64,000 bases of DNA from Teleogryllus oceanicus (Eukaryota > Arthropoda > Insecta > Orthoptera > Gryllidae). The notes beneath the pieces were generated by a model. The model did no database searches and had not been told where the DNA came from. It worked only from the letters and a program-made list of their open reading frames with translations. Position numbers and translations under genes: made by a program. The stretch spans positions 8,318,070-8,382,069 of the forward strand of contig CAXIVR010000004.1 of NCBI GenBank assembly GCA_964035755.1. The letters are read 5' to 3'. Of this stretch, positions 20,546 through 32,839 are shown piece after piece (position 1 is the first letter of the stretch; each line of letters starts with the position of its first letter).

Positions 20546-21600
20546 TGCATTTGGGAAGATACAGGTGGTCGTGCAAACGTAGAGGAACGGTATTTTGAAA
20601 AAAAAAAAAATCATTTGTCGTTTCTGACACATACGTTCTTACATTTGAATCCATGAGTCCTTAAAGATATTTGCAATTCCAGCACTTGACTTTAATATCA
20701 ATAACGCTAATGAGAGGAATAATCAAAATTAAAACTGATCATCAATAATTAATGTTGTTGAGCTTCTTTTGTTTTGTATATGAGACTCAGAATATTGCGT
20801 TTCGGAGCCATGCACTTCATTTCATTTTCCCAATTTATTATTTCATGGTGCGTACTAGATTTCACGGTTCCAGATCACTATCCGTTTGTCAGATGTTCCC
20901 CGTTCACTTACCGAATGCGAGGGAAACACACTTGGCCTCCTGCCTGTTTTTCCCCTCGTAGGGGGGCGGGGCGGAAGGGGCGGGAGCGCAAACGGGAGAG
21001 GGGGTGGAGAGGGAGGAGGGAGAGCGCACGCACGCACGCTCGCGCCTCCGCTGTCAGCACAAAAGTCTCTCGTCATTTCGGTTGAACGCTTCTGCGAGCC
21101 GCACGAAGGCTCCGCATTGTCAGGCGAACCCCAACTCACGAGAGCGATTGTTTATTACTTCACCCCATTCGCTACCACGTGAATATTGTAATGGCCATGA
21201 AATTTTTCCATAAAAAACGCCATTCCTCCAAGGGTAGTAGAAACATTTTCCATGACGAACGGCTGTTTTATTAGAAATGTTACTAGAATTTTGTGCGAAC
21301 GTTTCTCTGGAAAATCAAAGATGTTACGTAATTCTTATTTTCGTTTAATCAGATACTCGAATTTAATATATACAAATTGAAAGTAAAGTGATCCATGTTG
21401 TTCTTAAAGAATTCAATCAGAAGTAGTGGTGTCTTACTTTGACCTCATTAGAGAAGTTATGTTCACTCTTGGAACCCTCTGTTTAGAATGGTGTAAAGAA
21501 TAACTGAGGCGGACTTCACCTCGACATGATGGCAAAACAGAAAATCACTGACTGGCGAGTAAACTGAAGATGCGGCGGCGGCGGCAAGTGGCTCCGTCGC
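20546..21600 (+). other. Intron D-E, mixed
   Basis: AT-rich DNA with a GC-rich patch at 20940-21175. No exon or repeat recognised. Confidence 0.4.
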
Positions 21601-21622
21601 GCTACATGACGAACGGTGCTCA

Positions 21623-22075
21623 ACGCGCCCCGCCCCGCCCCGCCCCGCCCCGCCCCGCCCCGCCCCGCCCGCACCGCCCCGCACCGCCCGCACCGCACCG
21701 CCCGCTCCGCCTCGCCCCGTCCCGTCCCGTCCCGTCCCGCCCCGCCTCGCCCCGCACCGCCGCACCCGCTCCGTCCCGCCCGCCCCGCCCCGCCCGCTCC
21801 GTCCCGCCCCGCCCCGTAAGGCCACTCCCCGCCCCGCCCCGCTCTGTCCCGCCCGCCTCTCCCACCCCTTCCCGCCTCACCCTGCCTCGCCCCGCCCCGT
21901 CCCCGCACGCCTACTCCGCCCCACCCTCCCACCCCTCCCCTCCCGACTCTCCTCGCCTCGTCTCGCTCCGCCTAGCCGCGCCTCGCCCCGTCACCGCCAC
22001 AACCCCCGCCCGGCTCCCATCCCGCCTCGTCCCGTCCCCGCCCCTTACTCCGCCCTCCCCCCGCTCCGCCTGCGC
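21623..22075. repeat. CCCCG-type minisatellite
   Basis: It begins as a regular pentamer (CCCCG, about nine units) and becomes an irregular mixture of CCGCACCG, CCCGT and CCCGCCT variants. It is strand-asymmetric, with C on the + strand. The long ORFs across it are repeat translations, not genes. Confidence 0.92.
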
Positions 22076-22760
22076 GCGCCGGGAAATTAAACGCTGACCA
22101 CTTGAGAGCGGCGGCGAAACCCGAGCCCCTGGTGCGGGTGGACGGAAGTGGGGCTCCCCTCGCGGCCTCGTAACATCATCATCCATTAAATCCTCCGGCG
22201 CCGTTCCGGACCCGCGACTCCCTTGAATACACGTTTAATCAAGTGTTATTTGAGCGCCTTTTTGTGTATATTAACTATGAAATACTGCGCCGCAGAGTTA
22301 CTCTAACCTTTTACAATGATTACAATTCTGTTTGGACAATCTTCTTTCTCGCTAAATGTGACGTCGCGCCACGCGGGTGCGGAAATGTCAGTGGCCGAGG
22401 GGGGGGGGTGACGCAGCGCGGGCAACAATGGCGCGGAGGGGGCGCCACCTGGCGGAGCCCAAACACCCCCCCTCCCCCCTCCCCCCTCCCCCCCCGCAGC
22501 CGCGCGCCGCGCCGAGACAAGAGACTGATTGATCAAGAGGAGGCCCGCAAAATGTAAATGATCAACACGGGAGTAATCCATCCGCTCAGGAAATGAAGGC
22601 CAGCACTTACCGGTCGGGGTAAGATTAACCGGGGCTTGGCGCAGGCTGAATTTTAACTAAAACGGTTGCGTTGCGTGGAAGAAGCCTTGGGCCGTGAGGT
22701 GCTCCGCCCTGATATGCGGCAGCAGCTCCGCGGGCGGGCGCTTGGGCGATTGCAGCAGAC
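22076..22760. promoter_or_regulatory. GC-rich island, candidate regulatory element
   Basis: Contains CATTAAATCC, AGACTGATTGATCAAGAGG and AATGTAAATGATC motifs between C-rich tracts. A pyrimidine tract followed by CAG at 22497-22499 mimics a splice acceptor but is phase-incompatible with exon D. Confidence 0.25.
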
Positions 22761-24677
22761 ACGAAAATAACGATGCACATGTACCTTAGATGAAATTTAG
22801 TATTGTTAATTTTCTTGTACACTAACCTAGGGAATGAATATGTTTCACATCTATAGGCAAATGCAAAAACTACTAGAAAGCATCCATTAGTTGTACATGC
22901 TTTCTAGGAATTTACTATAGTTTATCTTAGATTTTAAACAAGATATTACAACTAAAATGTCATTAAAATATTTATTTATTGATTTCACGTGTGGATACTC
23001 TCTGAGAACTAGAACCTACTTCTGAAGAAAGCTTGGAGAGATTTTGATAGCAAATAATTTGAGAACAGTTCGTCACTCGAACTATTTAACCTTCGTGTTG
23101 ATTAAAACTACTAATGTTCTATTTTATTATATATCTCTTCTAATAATATCGTGATATTTCCACAAATCATTATTAAGCACTATCTTCCATAATTTACACC
23201 TTTGTCTCCTTGCGTCCTATACATTTTGTCACTTTCAATAATGTGGAATGAATTGACCACGTCACATCGTATTCGTAATTTAATTTTGAATGTATTCTTT
23301 ACAATTTTTGCTACTGATTTCGGTGCTTCAGTGCAATAGAATTGAATGGCTTGGGGTGGCAGCAACAAAAGACAAACATCGACCCAAAATATTAAATTTA
23401 CGAATAGCAGGGAGCTTGCTGTTGCTGACGTCGCTTGTCTTGTGACTATCCCATGTGTTTCAATTATAAATACAATACTTGTATACTTTCAGCGTAAACT
23501 CTTGGAATACTTGAAATCAGAAAGTGACAATCATAAGCCATATGAATACAGCTTTGAGTTATTATAGTTAATTCAATAGTTGGTAGATGCATTAAAACAC
23601 CACAGAAGCACTATAATGTAAATATGGAAACACTAATGGCTCAGAGGGCATCACGGTATGCTCGGTTTAAAACATTCATCATTGCGTCAATGTCTTATCC
23701 TCCTGAGCACTTCATATCAAGACCGTTTGTGAAGAGTTCTGGTAATTATACGACTCTTCGCTGTGCATTTTCCTCTATTTTTTCTTCCAAATTGAATAGT
23801 TTATGCATTCTTTCATGTTGCAATCGTTTACCTTTTTATTATATGTTCTATATTCAGGATTTTATTTCTTTGTACCTATAGTATTCGCTTCTTTTGTCAC
23901 CCTTTCAGATTTCTTAGCTGCCACTTTCTAAGCTACACTACCGCTTATTTCTCTAGCTGAAGAAACCCGGCACTGCTCGAGCATTTATTAATCACCATTA
24001 TATAGTTGTCGTGCCTGGCGCTTTTATGTAAATAAAATTTAAAACAATTTAAAGGCTCAGGTAACATCAGTTATTTCAAAACTTGCGATTTTGAAAGTTG
24101 GCCGAAATAGCCGGCCTACATAGCTGTTGCCCCGGTCCCCGCGGCTCCTCGCCCGCAAAGCCTGCCTCAAATTGTTAATGAAATCACGCATATGGCTTAT
24201 TTGTTCACCCAGGAGAGTATGCAATCGAAGAGAGAAACTATAAATACCGGTATTACCGTTTCCTTGCGTTTTAAAGTGACTTACAACAGTAGTTCTCAAA
24301 GTGGTCTCCCAAGCAATGAACTGCAAACACCCGCGCGGCGCTGGAATCCTGGATTCTTTTTCTTAAACGCGATCAATCGACGGCATAATATACTAATTTT
24401 GGATGGTTCCATTATCCTTTCATAATTATTTAATGAGCCAAGAATGTGATATTTCAATCCTGAATACTGGGAGTATTGAAAAGTATTGGTGACTGAAAAA
24501 TATTATCATATGATTCCAACTGACCAAATGATGATTCCAACATTTGTGATTTTGTGTTGCATTTTTTTCTTCTTTTTTCACTTTCCTTATTTTATTGAAT
24601 TCGTGAAATATTTTTCACTTTGAAATCATAATTATTTTTTGTAAATTCATGTATATACAGATTATTTTTTTTATAAT
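22761..24677 (+). other. Intron D-E, AT-rich
   Basis: Nearly 2 kb of AT-rich sequence with only short ORFs and no recognisable element. Confidence 0.5.
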
Positions 24678-24720
24678 TTTATTATTATTATTGTTATTAT
24701 TATTATTATCATTATTGTTA
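24678..24720. repeat. (TTA)n imperfect microsatellite
   Basis: TTA triplets with occasional TTG or TCA interruptions, directly before a GC-rich stretch. Confidence 0.9.
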
Positions 24721-24724
24721 GGAA

Positions 24725-25075
24725 TAAAAGATTGGAGCTGACGTGCCGAGCGCCAGCTGCAACGAGGCGCAGGAGTTGGGGCGTCGCCAAAGGGCGAGAG
24801 GGCCCACCGCAGCGCCCAAATGTCACCGCGGCTCCGCTCCGCCCCGCTCCGCCCAGACCCTCCCCTCCCTTCCCCGCCCCACCCCTCTCCTTCCCTACCC
24901 CGCCCGCCCCGATCGCGATGGCGACGGCGCCCGCGCGCTGACGCAGCGCAGCGCCGCCAGACTGCGCGTGCGTCGCCCCTCCCCTCGCCTCCCCGCCCCC
25001 GTCCCCGGCCCAGACGCGCCACGCGGATATTTACGCACCTTGCGACGCTCCCAAACGGTCCCGGGCTTCTTGCGT
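24725..25075. other. GC-rich stretch
   Basis: CCCGCC/CCTCCC-rich, with no ORF carrying domain-like sequence. It ends at about 25075, where AT-rich DNA resumes. Confidence 0.5.
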
Positions 25076-27400
25076 GGTGGGCAGCCGAGTTTATACAAAG
25101 AAGTATTTTCTTTAGTGGCGAACCTGAACATTATTTTAAGTACTATACCGTACCCAAGGGAAGGCAAAGTTTTCTTAATGGAAATAATGGAAGTCTCTCT
25201 TACAGTTTTCCATAAAAGCAAAACCTCTTCATCATACTTGAATTGTGGAAAATTGATTGTACTTGCCGAGTTTACTAGAATTTCAGGTATATTCGTCGAG
25301 GTTTCTGCAGAAATTACTCCAAAACGGCATGTGTAAGATGTTCATGAAAATCTTTACGAAGTTTACAAAGTTCACCGGCTTTTCAATCGACATTATTGAC
25401 AGCGAAGATAGTCTTTCTTGACCCTTATTTGTCTCGTGTGTAGTGAGATATCTTTCTATTCAAGGTGGTAAATGATCGTTCAACTGAACGCTTGATAGTT
25501 CTGAGAATATTTGATAGTACTGTTAAAACCAAACATGCTCATTTAGTGCATACTTCCGGCATGGTCCACGTCAAGTGTCTCTCGTTCACGATTTTTACAA
25601 TCTGGCTGTCAGATTTCCCATGAAAATCGTGATCTTGAGACAGTACGCAACACTCAATTATTTTTCAGGCATATAGAATCAAAGTTTTAACCGTAGTAGT
25701 TCAAAAGCTTTAAAAAAAGATGATCAGGGAAAGACGCTTTGTAGTTCATAAATTTTGAGAAAGAAAGGCAATCAAACTGAAACTTTCAAAGGAAACTCTT
25801 TTTATCTGTTGTGAATACATTGTCCAAAATTTCATTGAAAACTTCTCTGAACGAGATTTCACTTGGTTAGGTAGTTTTATTTTGTGCCCTTTCATTTATC
25901 ACCTTCGAGGAAATATGTCGCCAAATGCATTGGAGCTTCTGAGTTCCTCTGAACATTACAAAGTTCGTAACCCTTTATAATGACAGTATCCAATATCCAC
26001 AGAATTTTCTTGTAATATATTGAAAAGAATGTTAGAATATCAATAAATTACTAAGAACCTTTCCAGGAAACAGTGCTCAATGGTCTCAAAAAGTAAAGAA
26101 AACCTTGTCCGTTCACCAGGGTTGACAGTTCCCAATCAGCTTTGTTTTCTGGATCTCTCAGGTGATCAGAAAAGCATATTAATTTTTTCCATTGATCTCC
26201 TAATTGTCACGTTCATGCCGCCTAACGAACTAGCGGTATTCTAGAATCCTCCTTTTGACCACACAGTACTACACTTACCACTGCCAAGAAGAAGATGCGG
26301 CCAACAAAAGAGTTCTTCCTTCTCGGGTGGACCTACCGTTGCCCTTTGTTTTGAGCTTTTCTGAAAACCGAATGCTACGAAATTCAGTCCTTAATAATTG
26401 TTCAATAACACAATCACTTCAACCACTAGCATCTGGATCATTTACACACGCCATTTTCACAAACACTTGAGGGAATTAAAACTTACGAACGCTCAGCGAA
26501 AGACTGTTCGCCGGAGTATTTGGTGGCGGTGGCGCCTGTCGACCGTCCAACCGTGCACCCTCCCCTCTCCCCGACCTTGAAACATTGGATCCCAGTCACC
26601 GCGATTGGCATGAGCCCCCCCCCTTCCCTCCCGCGGAACAAATTCTCCGGGCAGCATTTAGAGCTGTTCCAAACCTCTCTTTTGTGTGAACTTTATAGCA
26701 TAGAAATTTGCCGAAGACTTGTTTCTGGTAGAGTTCAAAATCTCAAATACTTTTTACGGGATTATCGTACTTACTAAGACATTTCTTAGTGCCTTTAAAT
26801 TAGGTCCCCGACAGCGTGTACCGGAAATTCCAATTGATATTATTCTACTTTCTAAATTTGACCATATTAATTTGTAGACGTTTACAGAAGATACATTCCG
26901 TACTAGCAGCGATATTGGGGAAATTCATGATGTGTAAGGATCGAGGAGGTATCAATCACAAAGTACTATTACAATATAATTTAATATTCAAATTGACAGC
27001 CATACATACGTTTCGGAAATGATGTATTATATCCTAAATTTAAAAAACGGAATAGATCTATTTTACATTGTTCATTTGTCTCTCATTTATTCCTGTGTTT
27101 ATATCAACGCGTTTACTTTGGGTTTGCTTTACGAGGAATTTACAAATAATATATTTATATTTGATAATTTTGGAGTCAAAGAAGTCTATACTGCGTATTA
27201 CTCTTCTTACAGTACATTTATGATGCGATTTGTGTCCTTCAGCAAATAAATTTTCATTTCCATTCTTATTTTAAAAAAAGTGTTTGTCAAGTTAAATACA
27301 TGGTTTGGTTTCGCAAGTCTTCTAATTTTTCAACGTCGTGATTTCGGCTTCCAAAATGTTCGACTTTTAAATAAACGTTTGGGCCGTTCACCCCTCCGAA
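25076..27400 (+). other. Intron D-E, AT-rich, nothing recognised
   Basis: About 2.3 kb of AT-rich DNA with a short GC-rich patch at 26500-26640. No exon or element identified. Confidence 0.5.
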
Positions 27401-28060
27401 TCATTTATTTTCTATCAATGATCTCTTAGTTTAACAAAGAGAGCATTAGTTAAATTACAATTTTGAATCGACAGATCAAAATGCAAACATTTTCTCTGTT
27501 TATTTTTCAATCTCTTGAAGGTGCGGAATAAAATCGATAATCTTTTTTCCGAGAATTGTGTTTCAAAAAACAATTGTTTCCCGGATGGATAATTCTGATT
27601 GTCTGATTTATTTAAGAAACGTTGGGCGACGTTCCTTAATTAATTTGACACTGTCACCCGAATGTCGATTTTAATTGAAATGGGAAGAGGAACAAAGGGC
27701 TCCATTGTTTTTTATGCAGAGCCTCGGCGCCTCTTTTGTGAGCAAACGCCAAGCGGAAAAACTCTGAAGGTCAGGCGCTGACATTTAGCGGAGCCAAGTC
27801 TAACGGTAAACCTCGCCTCTGATGGAAAAATAATAGGGCTCGTTCTTGCTCCAAATGTTAGCTAACGCTTCTTCCGCGCCTCCTGCAGTGCTCCCGGCCT
27901 CCGTAGAAAACACTCGCTTAGCGCAACCCCGCGAAATGAACTTCGGAAAGATAATTCTTGGACTTCCCTTATTCTGCTGTGCTTTGCAACTTCCAAATTC
28001 GAAACAACGCAATACAGTGGAATGGTGTGGTGTAAAATGGGCTACAAAAATCACTTAAAG
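27400..28060. promoter_or_regulatory. Candidate conserved regulatory block
   Basis: Contains CCTTAATTAATTTGACA, GATTTTAATTGAAATGGG and GATAAAATCGATAATC within balanced-composition DNA, without repeats or coding signal. This is the type of sequence seen in homeodomain-bound enhancers. Inference only. Confidence 0.3.
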
Positions 28061-28229
28061 GAAAATTTAACGGTTTTAAGCTGAGTTATAAATTAGTATT
28101 ATGAAAGATGTTATCTCTGTAACTAGTACTGCAGAATGTAACGAATAAAAACTTATTTTAGCAACTATGTATTGCAGAAAATAGTAAACTCCAAGATAAA
28201 TGTAAACTTGGAAACGCATTTAAATTCAA

Positions 28230-28420
28230 ATCGTAAAAGTTTTCTATGGCAGAAAAATTCTTCTCTAACACGCTGTTTAATAATAATTCACATTTTGTGA
28301 CTCCTTGTTACCGAAAAATCGATTGACGCCAAACGTCTGTCATCGCTACAGCCTAAGCCGTTGAGTTTTCTCCGAAATTGACATTCTCCAACCGATCCAA
28401 ACGATATCAAGTCCCAGCGA
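28230..28420. mobile_element. Fragment of the 3203-3843 family
   Basis: GAAAAATCGATTGACG, GTCTGTC and AAGCCGTTGAGTTTTCTCCG align with the internal part near 3398-3485 of the foldback element. Confidence 0.55.
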
Positions 28421-28424
28421 GTTT

Positions 28425-28535
28425 GAAATGGATGCTTGGATGGGTTTATGGCTCGACGTCCGACTGGATGAGTGGTTGACTGAATGGGTGGATGGATGGG
28501 TGGATAGACGGATGGATGAGTGGATGAGTAGTTAA
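28425..28535. repeat. (TGGA)n degenerate minisatellite
   Basis: GGATGGGTGGATAGACGGAT-type repeats over about 110 bp. Confidence 0.85.
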
Positions 28536-29049
28536 GTTATCAGTCATGTTTTGGAGAACTTAAAAGGATTTTGTAGAATAAGTTGTTTACAGGTTTCAAA
28601 ATTCTTAACCGTGCCCTCCATCTTGTTAAAATTACGTTTTAAGAACTATAGGCACGGCATTTTTCAATTGTTCCTAGATACTCAAAATTACACGTGTTGT
28701 AGATATACAAAAGAACACACGTATAGCTTCAAGAATTCCGAAAAATGTGACAATTAATACTTATTGTTTTTCTGGATGTACGCCAAGTTAAAGGACAGAT
28801 TATGACAACTGACGGATCATTGTTGATTAAAATTAGATTGTTTAAAAAGCTTCTTTTATTTCATCTTTTGGGTAAATTTTCCTTGCATAATTGAAAAAGA
28901 ATTCATTCAACATTTTTCCGTGAATGTCAAAAACCAAATTGCGCCTCTTGTCACTGGCACCCGTGGCCAGGAAGGCCTGATGCTGAGAAATTCTGGAACT
29001 TTTGTAATTGTCGATAATTCTGATAGTTAAGCGAAAATGCGACCTCTGA

Positions 29050-29345
29050 CTTTTTAAAATGCCTTTTGCTCTGTCCTAGGAAAAAATAATAAAAACTGAA
29101 AATATTTTTGTGAAAATTTTGAAAATGTTCAAAAGATTTAATGTTAAGTACCCTTAAAAATAAAAATATCCTTGAGTTCGCTCAGATTTATGAGGGAATA
29201 TCAACCTTTGATAAAAGCGGCTGAAAAGTTTAAGCTCGCGTACACACAGACGGACAGACGTATTGCCTTCAGCCAAGTTTTCAGTATCAAGAATCCACAA
29301 GTCGTGGATTCTGAGTACACAACGTCATTTATTGCAGTATTGAAC
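29050..29345. mobile_element. Fragment of the 3203-3843 / 45.6 kb repeat family
   Basis: AAGTACCCTTAAAAAT, TTCGCTCAGATTTATGAGGG, ACACAGACGGACAGACG and GATTCTGAGTACACAACG correspond in order to blocks of the copy at 45590-45965. Confidence 0.55.
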
Positions 29346-29522
29346 GCATTATTTATGATGTTCGGAGCAATTATTTTTATTTCTTGTTATGTTCCTTGAT
29401 TCAAAATGTACAATCAATAAATCCTTTCTGTAAATTTGGCCGTTCTGTAATGAAGCCCCTTTCTGCCTCTCACTGTGTGCACATCTAGTGAATACCAGTG
29501 TGTGGAAGATCTTTCATTATTG

Positions 29523-29524
<2 letters not shown>

Positions 29525-29582
<58 letters not shown>

Positions 29583-29624
29583 TTAAGAACTCTTCATAAT
29601 ATATATTATGAAGAGTTCTTAACG
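29525..29624. repeat. (AT)n followed by a perfect 44 bp palindrome
   Basis: About 28 AT units (29525-29580) are followed by a perfect inverted repeat at 29581-29624 whose half is CGTTAAGAACTCTTCATAATAT. It directly adjoins the Penelope-like relic and may be part of its terminal structure. Confidence 0.95.
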
Positions 29625-29639
29625 ACCATAAATGAAATT

Positions 29640-29875
29640 TTTTTGAAGGTTAACGGGACTTGGTCAGAAAAATTTTACTAGTGGTTTGGCAACGTTTCGG
29701 AAACTTTTATTTCCATCATCAGGCCATCCAACATCGTGAACAACTCAACACCATTCACTGCACCATCCTCCATCTCCGGCAACTCACACGAAATGAGGGA
29801 CCCGACATCACCCTCACCACACCAACATACAGCATGACTGATACTAGTATAGCCCCGTTAACCGGCCTGCAAATA
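29640..29875 (-). mobile_element. Penelope-like element relic with hammerhead-like core
   Basis: On the minus strand CTGATGA (29716-29722), a GGAAA-TAAAAG-TTTCC hairpin and GAAAC (29694-29698) form the layout of a hammerhead ribozyme core. The flanking blocks match 19200-19665 in the same order and orientation. The relic is bounded by GTTAACGGGACTTGGTC and CCCCGTTAACC, inverted to each other. No ORF remains. Confidence 0.6.
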
Positions 29876-29879
29876 TATA

Positions 29880-30940
29880 TTAGGGTAGTGAAATGTTCAA
29901 AATAAATAATTTTATTTGTGAAGATATCCAAACAATAGTACTTGTTGCAAAGAGTTGGAGTGATATCACCGCATTTTCGAAACTACTTTCTTTTCTGTTT
30001 TGTATCAATTCCATTACCGTCAATTGTCCCAATGCTGGATATCAAATCTCGAACCACTTGCTCGCGAGGTGAATATACGCATAAAATACTGAAAGTAATG
30101 TTTCAGTAAAGACTTTTATTCAACCTGGCTTTCATTCATGTACATGAATTGCTTACGTTTATTATAGATTAGTGTTGTCAATTTTGGAAATTATATTTCC
30201 GTAATTCCATGGACCTGCAACCTCCAGTTAGTTGAGGCACCAGCCGCCACTGGTTCACGGACGCCAAAATGATGAGTCAGGTGTGACCATATGGATTCTT
30301 AGCGATAGTTAATTTCTTTTGAATGAGATTGGACGCTGCCTATGGCCCCGCGTTTGAAAGGGTCACATACATCGACCCTTAGATGGCGTATTGTCTTCTT
30401 CAAGTATCTGATATGCAGTCATGAGCTCTTCAACAAAGCTATTTACGAGAATAAACTATTACTGCACTAACATATCGCTCTCCTGAGATTATGTCAACGA
30501 AACTTCTAGCGTGAAAGAAGACACAACCCGATTTATTTGATTTTGATCAGTGATCTCAGATCATTGATACAGCGTGAACAACCAGATAACTTTACTTATC
30601 TTGAAAGGGTTCCTGATTTTAAGAAATTCACGGGATGTTTCTAAATACACATGTATAGAATACTCATTGACCAGGAGGAATTCAACTTGCCTGGTTATTC
30701 AATAATATAGATAATCTTTCAGAGAATTCACAAGTATAATTATCTCATTTTCAGCAAAATGACGACTTATCTGCTTATTCATCGGGATCAATTTTGGTTA
30801 GAAGAAACAAAAAACAGATTCATTAAAAGGAGAGATACAACGTGACAAATTATACCATCCATGATATAGACTGAAAAGGGATGCGACTGGCCGAATATAG
30901 TGTCTTTTTTTCTGGTAATGCAACTTTGTTGTATCTAATA
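29880..30940 (+). other. Intron D-E, nothing recognised
   Basis: AT-rich DNA, with a somewhat GC-richer part at 30200-30560 that looks repeat-derived but has no second copy here. Confidence 0.45.
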
Positions 30941-30944
30941 TTTC

Positions 30945-31680
30945 ATTCGTTGAATGCGAGCCAATGAGAGGGCGGGCTGTGGCTCCTTCCGTCCGCCCCG
31001 CTCTGCGGCGGTCTGCGAAACTAATTCATCCGACGAAGTCGCTTATGATAGCTGTGTACATTCGCGGAGCTTTGTTCGCGCCAACCTGTTTAAGTTTGCA
31101 CGACCTCATAACAATACACTTAATGTACAGAGAAGACAAACCCTTCCCTCTTCGCTCCTCGCCGACAAAACCGCTAAGTTAACACAGAAAATTACAACGG
31201 ATCCCCGCGGCCCGCGCTCGCCTGCATTTTAGAACCAACGTTTAAATTATTGCAGGTGGGTAATGAGGAAAAAGACATTTAGAACTCGAGCCAACACTGA
31301 GGTTTTTCTTTAAAATCATCTTTCAGTATAAACACAATTTTGTCCGTAATTCATCGCCCTCAGCCGTCACAAAGCTACCTTGTTTCATTTCCGAGCACAA
31401 AGGACATAGTTTCGCCCCCCGCCTGTGTGTTTAAGCAGAGATTCCCCAAAGTGCAGGGCGCGTCGGGGCTGTTAATCCTTGAACGAAAGGGCGAAGCCTT
31501 TTGTATGACCCACTGGCGTCGCGAATGAAATTATCAAGAGGTTTTTCCCGGCCCTCGCAGCGCGGCGCGCGCTGTTTGAAGGGGGATTCGCAAAAAGAAT
31601 TAAGGATAATCTTTGTGTACAATGAAAGTTTGTGTGGACTATTAATTCTCGCTCGAGGAATGGCATTGTCTCAGTAGCTT
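30945..31680. promoter_or_regulatory. Candidate conserved regulatory block
   Basis: Balanced composition, no repeats, and short motifs such as GAAACTAATTCATCC, GGGTAATGAGG and GACTATTAATTCTCG. Two-strand ORFs are short and unlike known proteins. Possible enhancer, inferred from composition and position. Confidence 0.28.
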
Positions 31681-31689
31681 TAATTTTGC

Positions 31690-32150
31690 ACGAGGTAAGA
31701 AGGGCAGAGGGCACCGGGCCTCTGGGGACCGCGCGCGGCGCGGAGCGGGTCGTGGCGGGGAGGGGAAGGGAGGCGGATGGGGCAGGACGGGGCGGGGAAG
31801 GGAAGGGGAGCGGAAGGGCGGGGCGGATGGGGCGGGGAGGAGGAGGCGAATGGGTCGGGCCGGGCGGCGGGGCGGATGGGGCGGGAGGGCGGGAAGGAAG
31901 GGGAGCGGAAGGGCGGGGCGGATGGGGCGGGGAGGGAGGAGGCGGATGGGTCGGGCCGGGCGGCGCGGGGCGGATGGGGCGGGGAGGGGCGGGGAAGGGA
32001 AGGGGGAGTGGAAGGGGCGGGGCGGGTGAGGCGGGGAGGGAGGAGGCGAATGGGTCGGGGCCGGGCAGCGCGGGGCGGATGGGGCGGGAGCGGAGTGGCG
32101 CGGGGCGGGGAGGGGCGGGGCGTGGTAGGGTGGGGCGAGGGCCGGCTAAC
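31690..32150. repeat. G-rich minisatellite (GGGGCGGATGGGGCGGGGAGG-like)
   Basis: Imperfect units built from GGGGCGGATG, GGGGAGGAGG and GGGTCGGGCCGGGC repeat across about 450 bp with strong G/C strand asymmetry. The ORFs across it, up to 324 aa on the minus strand, are repeat translations. Confidence 0.92.
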
Positions 32151-32284
32151 AATGAGGTCGCTGCACGTTCTAATCACTCGCCAAACACGCCGGCGCCTGC
32201 CACCGCCGCCGCCGCCGCCGCGACCTGCCGACCGTGTCAATTGAAGGGCCGCGCCGGGGCGCACACGTCCGCCAGTGATTAATG

Positions 32285-32660
32285 GAAGACGGCAGAAGAG
32301 AGGAGAGGAGAGCGCTCGGAGGACACACACACAGAATGCTAATTGGGAGGCTGGAAGAGAAAGAGGGAGAAGAGAGGGGGACAGAGGAGACGAGAAGAGA
32401 GAATAAAGAGTAGAGAGTGGGGGAGGGGGAGAGAGGAGGTGAGATAAAAAGGAAATATCAGAGAGGTGGGGAGATGAGATAGAAAAGCGGGGAAAATAAG
32501 AGGGGAAAGAACGATCAGGAACGAGAGAAGGGGTCGAAGGTAGAAACGGAAACCCTGATAAAGAGAGGAACAGAGCAAACTTTTTCCGGGAGCCATGAAG
32601 CAAGAGAGGTGCTGACGAAGGAAAGATATCCAGAGGAAGCAACGGAGAAAGCAAGAGGAG
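32285..32660. repeat. Polypurine tract (GA-rich)
   Basis: The + strand is almost entirely A/G for about 370 bp (GGAAGAGAAAGAGGGAGAAG and similar), with few pyrimidine interruptions. Such tracts can form triplex DNA. Confidence 0.9.
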
Positions 32661-32839
32661 ATAAAATCATTTTACTATAATCCAATATTTAAGTAAATTA
32701 AGGGTTCGCTTGAAGCACGGCATTATTACAGAGCATAACCAATTTTAATGTGTCCTGAATACTTCATTTATTATATATTATTCCAGGAAATTTCTTTTAC
32801 GTCCAGATACTTAACCAACTCTTAGTAAGAGATACCTCC

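Noticed and set aside
21463..22186. Pro/Arg/Ala-rich ORFs on both strands
   Set aside because: CCCCG minisatellite shadows.
31472..32654. Minus-strand ORF of 324 codons and overlapping ORFs
   Set aside because: They cross the G-rich minisatellite and the polypurine tract; composition explains them and the predicted proteins are Pro/Ser/Leu repeats.
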